NCBI GenBank assembly: GCA_026027325.1
Contig: JAMSLZ010000003.1
Span: forward strand, 2,294,001 to 2,358,000
Reading direction: 5' to 3'
DNA from: Actinomucor elegans
Taxonomy: Eukaryota > Mucoromycota > Mucoromycetes > Mucorales > Mucoraceae
Length of the DNA: 64,000 nt
Both the position numbers and the translations under genes were made by a program. This document shows positions 1 through 8,832 of the stretch, piece by piece (position 1 is the first letter of the stretch; each line of letters starts with the position of its first letter). Below the pieces are notes generated by a model. It made no database searches. It worked only from the letters and a program-made list of their open reading frames with translations, and had not been told where the DNA came from.

Positions 1-429
1 TTTTACTTTCATCCATTTCTACTATTTTATCTTTTCCTCCTATTTTTTTATCTGGTGTAATTAATTGTTTATTTTTTATATATTTTCTAAATATTTTTTA
101 TATTTTACAACTGTATTTTTATCAATATTTAATGCTGATGAAATATAAGTTCCGGTGACTTTACCAAGAAACAAATGTAATAAATGTAATTGTATGTTTA
201 TTGGTAATTTCATTTTATTAAAAATTGTACCATTTAATGGTGATATAGTTTTTCTACATTTATAATTTCTACATACGTATAATTTTTTATTTAAATTTAA
301 AGTCATATCTTTTCCACAATTACTACAATTTTTATATCCATTCACATAGTCATTATTTATTAAGTATAACAAAGCCTTTCTATCGTCATCAAATATTTCT
401 TTTAATTTTTTATATGGCTCTACTAACAT
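1..429 (-). pseudogene. Merlin/IS1016-type transposase, N-terminal part, frameshifted and cut by window edge
   Basis: The N-terminal part resembles the intact Merlin transposases at 31069-31950 and 35815-36696: EPYKKLKEIFDDD, a zinc ribbon (CSNCGK then CRNYKCRK) and SPLNGTIF. The frame closes with a stop after KKYLENI near position 80. Downstream bases still encode the family's continuation (KNKQLI, then GGKDKIVEMDESK) one frame away, so one A seems missing from an A run near 95-100. The catalytic part lies beyond the window. The stretch is very AT-rich, like the other Merlin copies. Confidence 0.75.
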
Positions 430-545
430 TTTTATAATATATTTTGAACATAATTTTATTACTATAAAAAAATTCAATTTTTTTTTCTAACATTTTTTTT
501 AATTGAGTTTGAAATTTTATGAGACTTATCTTCATATTTAAATCA
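430..545. other. AT-rich stretch between Merlin fragment and LTR-E
   Basis: No gene is seen. It may hold the Merlin terminus and the start of the Tc1-like element. No recognisable inverted repeat terminus could be placed. Confidence 0.4.
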
Positions 546-934
546 AAGATTGTTGTAAACGCTCATGATTATATCAGTAAAGAAGAGGTTGTATAGGCTT
601 TGGTAGCCATATGCCCACCTTTATGAATAGCTTGAAGATGTAACTCATTATTACCCGAATCCAGAATATGAACAACTGTGTAATTATTACGCTTTATTAT
701 AAAACAAGAAATAGCAGTAAAAGACAAATTCCTAATCGAGTGTTATGCCGAGATATAAATGCTTACCTTTATTTACAGTCCGCTATGGTACCGCAGTATG
801 TCGGCCATCATCATCATCTTGGAATATCAGCAAGTCACTATGAGCCGCGCAGTCAACAAGCTACTAGCTTACGTATACCCATAATATCATTAGTCAACTG
901 CAGCAAGCTGAAAAGTATAAAAGGACGAGCTCTT

Positions 935-1607
935 TGCGGTAAAATTAAAATATAAAAGCAGGTAGTAAGTCGATTATAACTTGGTTATAGTTTATTCAAC
1001 TTAAATGTGATTCCTTATTTCTAACTAGTTTTTCTAGCTTGTATTTATACTCTGTTGTAAACATGACTTGTTCAGTGTCCGTCACCAATCAGGTCAATGT
1101 TCGACAATGCTTATACTCAGCTTGTGCTTTGACAGCTTTGTAACGTCGGTTAAGAGATATATATATGGAAATCAATGCTTAGTGCAACTAACCTTCATAA
1201 ACTATCTATCACCGAATATAAAGTCGTACTAGAATGGATTACTATAAATCCTTGTTAACTCCATGAGCGCAGTCTTTGACTAACTCAATCGTCTATAATA
1301 TCAAGTTAAATCCGAACTTCAATTTTGTATAAATAGCTCATCATTTTAATGCTTTAATAAATCAATTCGTTTTATCAGTCTGGTTATTTTTACAGTCTTT
1401 ATTATATTCGATATAACATACTCGTTGAATTGTGACTGAAGGTTATTTACTTGTGTTCATATAAAAAGTATAAGAAGGACGTATCTCTGTTTAAGGACTG
1501 TATCGCTGTATAAGGTAATCAATGATGCTTTAGTATGTATGTGCTACAGCTAGGGCGCACAGGCCTCTAGTCTGTCTGTACTTCAATTATGTGGCTATTT
1601 CACCACA
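935..1607 (-). repeat. Solo LTR, family C (interrupted), TSD CTCTT
   Basis: Plus-strand ends are TGCGGTAAAA and TTTCACCACA, the same as the two LTRs of element C (52484-52785, 63371-63672). The duplication CTCTT is at 930-934 and 1608-1612. Net length is 302 bp once the nested LTR-B and its TSD are removed, exactly that of the element C LTRs. Confidence 0.92.
1053..1418 (+). repeat. Solo LTR, family B, TSD TACTC
   Basis: Starts TGTTGTAAACATGACTTG and ends CGATATAACA. It is 366 bp, near-identical to the 364-bp LTRs of element B; the extra 2 bp lie in an AT dinucleotide run near 1160. TSD TACTC lies at 1048-1052 and 1419-1423. It sits inside LTR-C, which sits inside LTR-E. Confidence 0.93.
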
Positions 1608-1728
1608 CTCTTAGCTGATTAGAAAAAGATCATTCGAAATTTAATTTTGAAATAAAAGACTTACCACAGTTTTGATATTATTCTTCTGTTCTTCTATTAT
1701 AATCCTCTTTCTATCCACGTACACAACA

Positions 1729-3167
1729 AAGATGATGAGGAGAAGCGTTTGCCAGGTACCAAAAAAGTATCACGTCTGGGAGGGAATAATCGGAAGCTTG
1801 AGCCAAAGCATACCGACTTTCTTTGTCAATATTATGACACTGCTGCTGCCGCTGTTTTATGGGAGGCAAGAGATGCATTACTTTCCGCTTTCCCAGACAT
1901 TCAGTCGATCACCCTTTCCGGTCTTCATAAGCATCTTGTTCAGCATGCGTCCCTCACCCTCAAGAAGTTGGATAAAATTGTTGCTGCGAGGAATTCTGAG
2001 AATACTGTCGTATACACGCTTATATTCACAGGCTATACATACGACATGTCTCAATTAAAGCTATCTAACTGCGTAACTGATTGACCCGACAAACAGGTTT
2101 CACCAATCAAGCAATCACGCATAATCAATTAAGCTTCTAGATCGATTCATCATCACTTGTCATTAATATTACTCATCAGTAATAATACAAGAACAGTACG
2201 TTTACTTGTATAAACTAATTCTACCGTAACTTGCAAGTAATCGGCTAAACATGAATTATTGTTTCATTCATTCATTCTCAGCAGTACCTGTCAATCGGTT
2301 AAACATAAGACCTTTAACTAATATAAATACACCTTCATTTTATGATCGAAATAAAGAATCAATAACTATCTTATTACCAATCAGTAATCTGATTACATAT
2401 ACAAGTCTTATTATTATTATTACGTGAATCTTTGGTCTTTAGCTACTTCGGATTCAACAAATACTTTAAAGCAACGAAGAGAGAGAGTATTGGAGTGGAT
2501 GGGTGATAAGGAAATGAATTGGTTTGGCAACTGCGTTTTTATTGACGAAGCAGGATTTAATATGCACATCAGACGAAATTTCGGTAGATCCAAGCGGGGA
2601 CTACCAGCTAAAATCGTACTTCCTTCAAACAGGGGAATTACGATCACTATAATTGGGGCAATATGCGAGAAAGGAGTTATTGACTTAACTTTGCGCAAGC
2701 CAAAGGCTGTCCAGAAGAAAGGCGCTTCCAATAAGAAGAGAAAGAGAGATGATGGTGAAGCAGCTGAAGTATCGAAGGCAAACGCAAGAATTGGTACACG
2801 AAGCGAGCACTTCTTGCAATTTATCAGTAATGTTATGGATACACTTGATGAGCATGAAATGTCTGGTCGCTATCTTATCTTAGATAACGCTGCTATACAC
2901 AAAGTCGCTGCTGTCCAAAAACTCATTGAAAGTCGCGGATATAAAGCTGTTTACTTGCCTCCTTACTCACCTTTCCTAAATCCAATTGAACTTTTTTGGT
3001 CGAAAGTCAAAGCTGGTGTAAAGAGAGACTGTCTCACAGCAACAGATAATTTGAGTGCTAGGATTATTGAGTCAGCAAAACAAGTTACTGTGGAAGACTG
3101 TCACAACTGCATTAAGCATTCTGTTTCATTTTTTGATAGGTGTTTGGCTCTTGAGCCAATGCTTTAG
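1729..3167 (+). pseudogene. Tc1-like (IS630/Tc1/mariner, D34E) transposase, interrupted by LTR-L
   Basis: 1729-2005 encodes an N-terminal helix-turn-helix-like region (SITLSGLHKHLVQH). 2465-3167 encodes the DDE domain: first Asp in FIDEAGFNMHIRR, second Asp in LILDNAAIHK, Glu in PFLNPIELFW. Exactly 34 residues separate the second Asp and the Glu, the Tc1 D34E signature. A basic insert (KKRKRDD) separates the first two motifs. Removing LTR-L plus one TSD (459 bp) restores the frame, giving ENT-LKQRRERV at the join. LTR-E is inserted at the 5' side, where a stop lies directly upstream in frame, so the true start or an upstream exon is unresolved. The family acts by cut-and-paste at TA sites. 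Confidence 0.85.
2006..2459 (+). repeat. Solo LTR, family L, TSD AATAC
   Basis: Starts TGTCGTATACACG and ends GGATTCAACA (454 bp). TSD AATAC lies at 2001-2005 and 2460-2464. It carries a TATA-like box (AATATAAATAC near 2320) and AATAAA near 2351. No other copy is in the window. An apparent N-terminal extension of the downstream transposase frame is LTR-derived. Confidence 0.85.
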
Positions 3168-3735
3168 TAAATTATGTTATAAATAAAACTTTTAAAAATC
3201 CTGAGAAGAATAAGCACGCAAACTAGAAAACTTATGCGCAAACTGAAAAAATCTGATGCGCAAAAAAAAAAACTAGGTACGCAAAAAATTAAATCCTTGT
3301 GCGCAAAAACAAATTCGGTGTTGTAAACATGACTTGTTCAGTGTCCGTCACCAATCAGGTCAATGTTCGACAATGCTTATACTCAGCTTGTGCTTTGACA
3401 GCTTTGTAATGTCGGTTAAGAGATATATATGGAAATCAATGCTTAGTGCAACTAACCTTCATAAACTATCTATCACCGAACATAAAGTCGTACTAGAATG
3501 GATTACTATAAATCCTTGTTAACTCCATGAGCACAGTCTTTGACTAACTCAATCGTCTATAATATCAAGTTAAATCCGAACTTCAATTTTGTATAAATAG
3601 CTCATCATTTTAATGCTTTAATAAATCAATTCGTTTTATCAGTCTGGTTATTTTTACAGTCTTTATTATATTCGATATAACATTCGGAGCGCAAAAAAAA
3701 AAATCTGATGCGCAAACCGTTTGGAAAAAACCAAT
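3168..3735 (+). repeat. Tc1-like element 3' subterminal repeats (GCGCAAA series), split by LTR-B
   Basis: After the transposase stop, the heptamer GCGCAAA or ACGCAAA recurs about every 16-20 bp (near 3215, 3235, 3258, 3279, 3300, then 3690 and 3709). The series is interrupted by a solo LTR-B. It resembles a subterminal transposase-binding array; the outer terminus is probably near 3735 (TTGGAAAAAACCAA). Confidence 0.55.
3319..3682 (+). repeat. Solo LTR, family B, TSD TTCGG
   Basis: A 364-bp LTR starting TGTTGTAAACATGAC and ending CGATATAACA. TSD TTCGG lies at 3314-3318 and 3683-3687. It is inserted inside the GCGCAAA repeat array. Confidence 0.94.
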
Positions 3736-3737
3736 AG

Positions 3738-3757
3738 TTATGTCCATTACAACACTA
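3738..3757 (-). repeat. Terminal fragment of an LTR-A-like repeat next to tRNA-Phe
   Basis: About 20 bp read, in reverse, as the start of the diverged LTR-A copy at 50704 (TGTTGTAATGGACATAACTA). It lies at the same distance from tRNA-Phe as at 50704. The rest appears to have been replaced by the Tc1-like element. Confidence 0.6.
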
Positions 3758-3850
3758 AAATATACATCTCTGCTCACGACACAATACTAATTAAAAGGTA
3801 ACGCACAAATCTGTGTACCTGACAACAATTATGTACAAAAATAATAAAAA

Positions 3851-3923
3851 TGCGGCTAAAGTGGATCGAACACCTGACCTTTAGATCTTCAGTCTAACGC
3901 TCTCCCAGCTGAGCTATACCCGC
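3851..3923 (-). tRNA. tRNA-Phe (anticodon GAA), copy 1
   Basis: The 73-nt cloverleaf has no intron. D stem GCTC/GAGC, anticodon stem TTAGA/TCTAA, anticodon loop CTGAAGA with GAA, and T arm AGGTG-TTCGATC-CACTT are all paired (one G-T). The acceptor stem GCGGGTA/TAGCCGC has one G-G mismatch at 5:68. The discriminator base is A and a T run follows as a Pol III terminator. An identical gene is at 50535-50607. Confidence 0.93.
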
Positions 3924-4609
3924 ACTGTTATTTTTGTCGCGCCAGACGAATTAATGCAAGACGTTCCGCTGCATTTAGAAGTACGACTCCAAAAGGCACA
4001 AAAGAGGAAAAGGCATTTCAAACCGATTTTACAAAATGTCAGGAGACGAAAAGACATATAAAGTTTATCACGCTATTCACAATGATATATATATTATTAA
4101 GCATTTTTATCGTCATATATTGTATAATTTAACATATGATTTATAACAAACATATAACATTCAAAATAGTATAAATAGCTTTTAGAACACATCAAAATAA
4201 ACATTATCTCTTATCTTATAAAATATTTCCAAGTCCTGTACTTACCTCAAGTTACATTCAATTATTCTATTGGCTGCGTGATTTCAAAACACGTGATTTT
4301 CTATTATTAAAAAGTAAACATCTTTGCCATCTGCAAGACTGACATTTTTGTAAAAGCCAATATTAGTCAACTCTCAGTGGTTACTAATATATTTCCAAAT
4401 ATAGACAATTATAACCAAAAGTAGAAACTGAGTTATAATTGATCCAATCAAAATAAGTATGAGTTTTAAGTGAAGAATTAATGATGTTTATTCAATGATG
4501 CTTTTGGGTATTTATATTCTTTTTCTATTGTATATACAAAGACATATGATCCAGTTAAATGGGTAATAATAATATATCATGACAATTATATACAAAGTGA
4601 GGTGACTTG
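3924..4609. other. Intergenic region, no gene seen
   Basis: AT-rich sequence with no recognisable coding region. Only a short block (AAAATAACAG) directly upstream of the tRNA matches the other tRNA-Phe copy. Confidence 0.5.
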
Positions 4610-4726
4610 CTTATGTGATTATATCTGCTTCTTTCTTTTGATATTTCGTCTGGTGATTGAAGTATTCGGCGTAAATCGCCTCTTCTTGGATTGTTTCTTA
4701 CGTAACTGTATTTCAAGCTCGACCGG
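4610..4726 (-). other. Possible basic C-terminal coding remnant
   Basis: Reading inward from MITE-1, an open minus-strand stretch encodes a very basic tail (LRKKQSKKRRF, then ITRRNIKRKKQI) before a stop. It resembles basic C-terminal tails of integrases, but no domain is present and the upstream part is lost at the MITE junction. Confidence 0.25.
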
Positions 4727-5008
4727 GGAGGTCATACAGATACTCGCAATTGTTGTACAATTACTCGTACAGGTTCTGGGTTAGTGGATGACCGGGTGCA
4801 ATAGAATGTGGTTATACAATATGTCTCCGGCATTCCAAATATTTCTAGCCGTTTTAAAAATTGGAAATAGCCATTTAAATGGGTACACATATCCAGAGAA
4901 CATCACAGCAGCCAAAAATATGCCCATGAGTAAATACCTAAGGTCATCCACTAACCCAGAACCTGTACGAGTAATTGTACAACAATTGCGAGTATCTGTA
5001 TGACCTCC
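4727..5008 (+). mobile_element. 282-bp MITE, copy 1
   Basis: Inverted termini of about 67 bp start GGAGGTCATACAGATACTCG and end with its reverse complement. The central part contains GTGGTTATACAATATGTC. Same length as copies at 28491-28772 and 29794-32165 (after removing a Merlin insert). No clear TSD: flanks are ACCGG and TAGTG. Both strands are open across it, but I see no gene. Confidence 0.85.
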
Positions 5009-5151
5009 TAGTGGGATATCTCACCACACACTGGTAGACATACGTTCCATAGCAAGGTAGTAGAGAGGGGGGGGGGGCCAAAAGGGATGATCTTGTCCAG
5101 AGACCTGAATAGTTTCAGCCCCCCTGGGAATGGAAACTAAGGAGCCTAAGG
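5009..5151 (+). repeat. Partial LTR-J
   Basis: This 143-bp segment is an inverted copy of 28345-28490, also abutting a MITE. It runs from TAGTGGGATATCTCACC to GGAGCCTAAGG and includes a G run near 5070. The other half of the LTR is absent. Confidence 0.8.
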
Positions 5152-5207
5152 TTGTAGTACGAGTAACATGTGTTGACAGTTGGGCGAAGCTTTTAAAAAA
5201 CAAGTAC

Positions 5208-6212
5208 TCATACGTTGGTGATCTCGCATTCTACATCACGAACACCACGTACTTTCTTTACTCGAATTAGACAAACATAGAACAAGGTATGCTTCTCTAG
5301 TTGCTTCTCTACAACTTGTTTTAAACCTGGACTGCAACGGACTGAGGTACCATTGGACAGCCGTAAGTGGAGATAGTTCTTACTTCGGAATGTACCATAA
5401 CCATATCCGGTTACTTGGTACTTCACACCTACTTTCATGAAAGAATAATCTGGTTTAGCTCCAGACACTGGGAAGGGATCTAGATGCTGTAATAGTTTAT
5501 CATCATGTGTCTCCTTGGCCAACCTGATGGTCGCAAGTTTATCTCCTCTTTCAGGTCGCAGTCTACTTTTTGGCCATTCGAGGGTGATGTTGCGGAAAGA
5601 ACAAATCCCTAAATCACCAAAAGAAGCTGCTTTGTTGGTTAAATCCTTTCTATAGGGTGTTAAGGAGTTAGATATCCCTGGAACCAACGTGATGGCAGAA
5701 CATCCTTCTTCACGACGATATATGCTGTCTTCGAGTATCTTATATTCATGACTATTCTTCTCAAACTTAACTACCAGATAGTGGATGGGCCTATCGTTAA
5801 AGCTAAAGTTTGCAAGATGGAGCATTACGTACTCTTCTGGTACTTTTGTATGAATTATGCCTTGCATTCGCTTGGTAAGGGAGTTCCACCAATGGCAGTA
5901 AGCGAAAGTCTTTGTTTTGGGAACATATATAGCTGCCATTTGCGTAAGGTTCTTAGCTAGTTGCTTCCATTGTCTGTCGAAGCTGACCTTGTATGTTGGA
6001 CAATTATCAAGGAACTCAAGGACCCTAGACATAGTTTTGGTATAATAGCTTTCCTTCTTGAGTTGGGTGTTATAAAACGTAATTTCTATTCTGGTCATAC
6101 CATTACCACGATACTTATTAAGGCGCTCTTGAAAATCTTTGTCAGGGTTAGAAACCAAGTGGTGCAATTGGGAGCCGATTAAAGACCTTAATTCACGGCT
6201 TTCAAGCATTTG
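5208..6212 (-). pseudogene. Unrecognised 556-codon gene, 3' part (split by element B)
   Basis: This part continues, in frame, the open reading frame of 18712-19382. Removing element B plus one TSD gives 557 codons including the stop. It encodes RSLIGSQLHHLV, the motif GMTRIEITFYN, a central region rich in aromatic residues, and a C-terminal segment (YQVTGYGYGTFRSKNYLHL) that could be a small beta-rich domain. No family is recognised with certainty. The order of motifs with the upstream part (HDLDISID, RIKIYNK, RIEI) recalls rolling-circle replication initiators, but this is only an analogy. The stop is at 5208-5210. Confidence 0.6.
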
Positions 6213-6576
6213 TGTTATATCGAATATAATAAAGACTGTAAAAATAACCAGACTGATAAAACGAATTGATTTATTAAAGCATTAAAATGATGAGCTATTT
6301 ATACAAAATTGAAGTTCGGATTTAACTTGATATTATAGACGATTGAGTTAGTCAAAGACTGCGCTCATGGAGTTAACAAGGATTTATAGTAATCCATTCT
6401 AGTACGACTTTATATTCGGTGATAGATAGTTTATGAAGGTTAGTTGCACTAAGCATTGATTTCCATATATATCTCTTAACCGACGTTACAAAGCTGTCAA
6501 AGCACAAGCTGAGTATAAGCATTGTCGAACATTGACCTGATTGGTGACGGACACTGAACAAGTCATGTTTACAACA
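6213..6576 (-). repeat. 3' LTR of element B
   Basis: On the minus strand it runs from TGTTGTAAACATGACTTG to CGATATAACA. TATAAATAG near 6295-6305 and AATAAATCAATTCG downstream look like the promoter and R region. Confidence 0.92.
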
Positions 6577-6588
6577 TTGCCCCCTTCT
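6577..6588 (-). promoter_or_regulatory. Polypurine tract of element B
   Basis: AGAAGGGGGCAA on the minus strand lies directly against the 3' LTR, the expected position for plus-strand DNA priming. The 3' untranslated region 6589-6806 holds nothing else recognised. Confidence 0.75.
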
Positions 6589-6806
6589 AGACAGTTGCTT
6601 ATACTAAGAGTGTTTGCATTGTTACTAGGTGTAGTCTATAATGTGCATAAGTTAATAGGAAGTTACATACTTCGGTGCGTGTCCTTTCGCCTTGTAATGA
6701 ACTGATCGTAGTTATTCCTCGATAAAAACCTTATGTAAAAAACCCGTAGGATAAAAGTGAAGGAAAAGAAGAATAACAAACAAGACTGTATAAAAAAGTC
6801 TATGAT

Positions 6807-8567
6807 CTATTGTTGGTTTCTACTGCGTTTGTTCCGAGTAGCTATCTTACGTGTATTGACTGTCATAGGAGCCTTACGTTTCTTGGAAGAGGATTGCTTA
6901 TGATCAGCATTGCGACGTCCCCAATATATTTCAATTGGTTTCTTTGAATCGAAGTGTGATGGAGGTTCCCATGTATCATCTTCATCGTTTGGATATCCTT
7001 TCCATTTGACTCTGTATAAATAATTACCAGGTGAACCAGAATGATCAATGACTGCTTGTATTTCAAAGTGATCTTCTTTAAGCTTTTGATATTCTTCAGT
7101 AGATATATTATCTGAGGAGATGAATATAATATGCGATGTAGGTACATCTCTAGATAAGAGAGTACCCGCTTTATCTTTCAAGATATAGCTACCGTTCTTT
7201 GTGATTCCATGTATATAAAATGGACCGAGATTACGCGCATCTAATTTGCTTAATCGTGTTACATTCTTAATCATAACTTTACTTCCAACAGGGAACTGCT
7301 TAGCTACAATCCTATGCGTTTTTACGAATCTGTCGTGATCACGTTCTTGCGTATCTCTTATGCGTTTAGACAATGCTGGTATAACGACTTCATTGACAAA
7401 TTTGAATTTTTCATCAATCATTTTCGTGTCAGTTTCTTCTAGTTGCAATACAGGTTTAGTATTTGAGTAGTCTTCAAAGCCATTTGGTTGTCTATTGAAT
7501 AACATTGTATAAGGACGAGACTTATGTAACCGTGCGTATTTACAATTCATAGCGTATTGACAATAATTCAAATAATAATCCCAGTCAGCGCCTTTACCGC
7601 GTAATTCCTTAACAATTGTACGTTTTGCCAAACCGACATATGCTTCGTTTACCGAGTTACCCGTAGGAGAGTATGGTAATGAAAGTCTTCGATCAATGCC
7701 ACTCATCTCAATCATTTTTGCTACAATATCAGCTGTGAACTCTGCACCATTATCCGAATTCAAGATCTTTGGAAAGCCAAATAACGAGAATATAGATAAA
7801 AGTTCGGCAGCGATAGTCGTACTATGTTTATCAGGTAGTGCTCTAAGAACAGTAAACCTTGAATAATAGTCTACCATGACTAACATAAAGTTATTGCCGC
7901 GAGAAGAGGTGACATCAAAAGTACCTAAATCCATACACCAATGATCAAGTGGTTGATCAGGCAATACAGATTTTGGTGGGTGATAACCAACTTTGGATAT
8001 GTTGAACCTATTGCATTCAGTACATTCGCCCAAGATTCGTTGAATATCTTTTCGCATGTTTGTCCAGTGAATACCATCACGGTGTAATTGGTTCTCGATG
8101 CTTTGTAAACCATAATGTCCTAAAAGGTGTGCTTTAAATACGAGATTATCACGTTCATTTTTAGGTGGTGTAATATAATCAGCAAACTTTAATGTTCGAA
8201 GAATCAGGTCTTCATCGTCATTAGAAGTTTGTTGTGGAGATATAGTAGCGCAAGTATCATTATTCTGATCAGTAAGTAATATTGGTACTGTTGAAGAAGA
8301 AGCTAAGAGAGAAGTATTATTTTTATAAATACTAGGGCGTGACTGTTGAGCAAATTGCTTTTTGCTTTTAGCCATAGATCCCTTTTCACTATCTTTCAAG
8401 CTTTTCTTTTTGTTTGAAATGCTACCAACATCACCAAGCGCGACTATATCGAGACAACTACCCCCCTCCAGAACATTAATCGGTTGATCCTCGTCCGTAT
8501 AAAGGCGTGAGAGAGCGTCAGGAATAAGATTTTTGAATCCAGGCAGGTGAACTGTATTGAACGTATA
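6807..8567 (-). pseudogene. Element B pol, 3' part: end of RNase H, integrase, chromodomain
   Basis: Starts at the element A insertion with FNTVHLPGFKNLIPDALSRL, the end of the RNase H region. Then an integrase zinc-binding segment (HLLGHYGL to CTEC), the catalytic core (MDLGTFDV, NSDNGAEF, NSVNEAYVG for D, D, E), a C-terminal domain, and a chromodomain (FEIQAVIDH, YRVKWKGYPNDEDDTWEP, IEIYWGRRN). A basic tail follows (SKKRKAPM, RNKRSRNQQ). Joined to 14946-16087 through one TSD copy it is 2898 nt, a whole number of codons. Chromodomains of this class are known to steer integration to histone-marked chromatin. Confidence 0.9.
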
Positions 8568-8783
8568 TGTAGTGGACATAACTACTTTACATAGAATAGT
8601 AATAGAAGTGGCCTGAATAGTTAACTTGTGTAATCGTGACTAGTTATATTTACTATATGTAACCACCACCCAGCCTATTAATAACAGAAGGCGGGCAGTG
8701 GTAGAATAAATCTCTCTCTTGTTTTCTGTCTCGTTAATTAAACACGTACCTAACTAATTACGAACATCTCAGGAAACATCTCA
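8568..8783 (+). repeat. 5' LTR of element A copy 1
   Basis: Runs from TGTAGTGGACATAACTACTT to CAGGAAACATCTCA. A TATA-like stretch (TTATATTTACTATATG) is near 8645-8660. AATAAATCTCT at 8705-8715 is the inferred 5' end of the transcript because it pairs with the internal primer site. Confidence 0.95.
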
Positions 8784-8804
8784 TTTTTTTTAACGAATTC
8801 AGTC

Positions 8805-8815
8805 AGAGATTTATT
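8805..8815 (+). promoter_or_regulatory. Putative self-primer binding site of element A
   Basis: AGAGATTTATT lies 21 bp downstream of the 5' LTR and is the exact 11-nt reverse complement of AATAAATCTCT at 8705-8715. There is no tRNA-type TGG site after the LTR. This matches the Tf1-type mechanism in which the first 11 nt of the mRNA fold back as primer. Also present in copy 2 (near 61672-61682). Confidence 0.75.
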
Positions 8816-8832
8816 TTAACAACAAAATCAAC

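Larger units (their letters stand above)
551..1728 (+). repeat. Solo LTR, family E (interrupted), TSD AAGAT
   Basis: Starts TGTTGTAAACGCTCATGATT and ends CGTACACAACA, matching the family E LTR at 34106-34611 at both ends. The 5-bp duplication AAGAT lies at 546-550 and 1729-1733. Net length is about 500 bp after removing the nested LTR-C. A TATAAAAGG box lies near 914. Short open frames inside it are not considered genes. Confidence 0.85.

Noticed and set aside
668..955. 95-codon frame inside LTR-E
   Set aside because: It lies in an LTR and runs into LTR-C; no domain and no conservation expected.
2424..2464. Apparent N-terminal extension of the Tc1-like DDE protein
   Set aside because: The segment belongs to LTR-L; the TSD AATAC shows the true frame joins 2005 to 2465.
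4788..5003. 71-codon frame repeated in each MITE
   Set aside because: The MITE is largely palindromic and open on both strands; the repetition reflects MITE copies, not a conserved gene.
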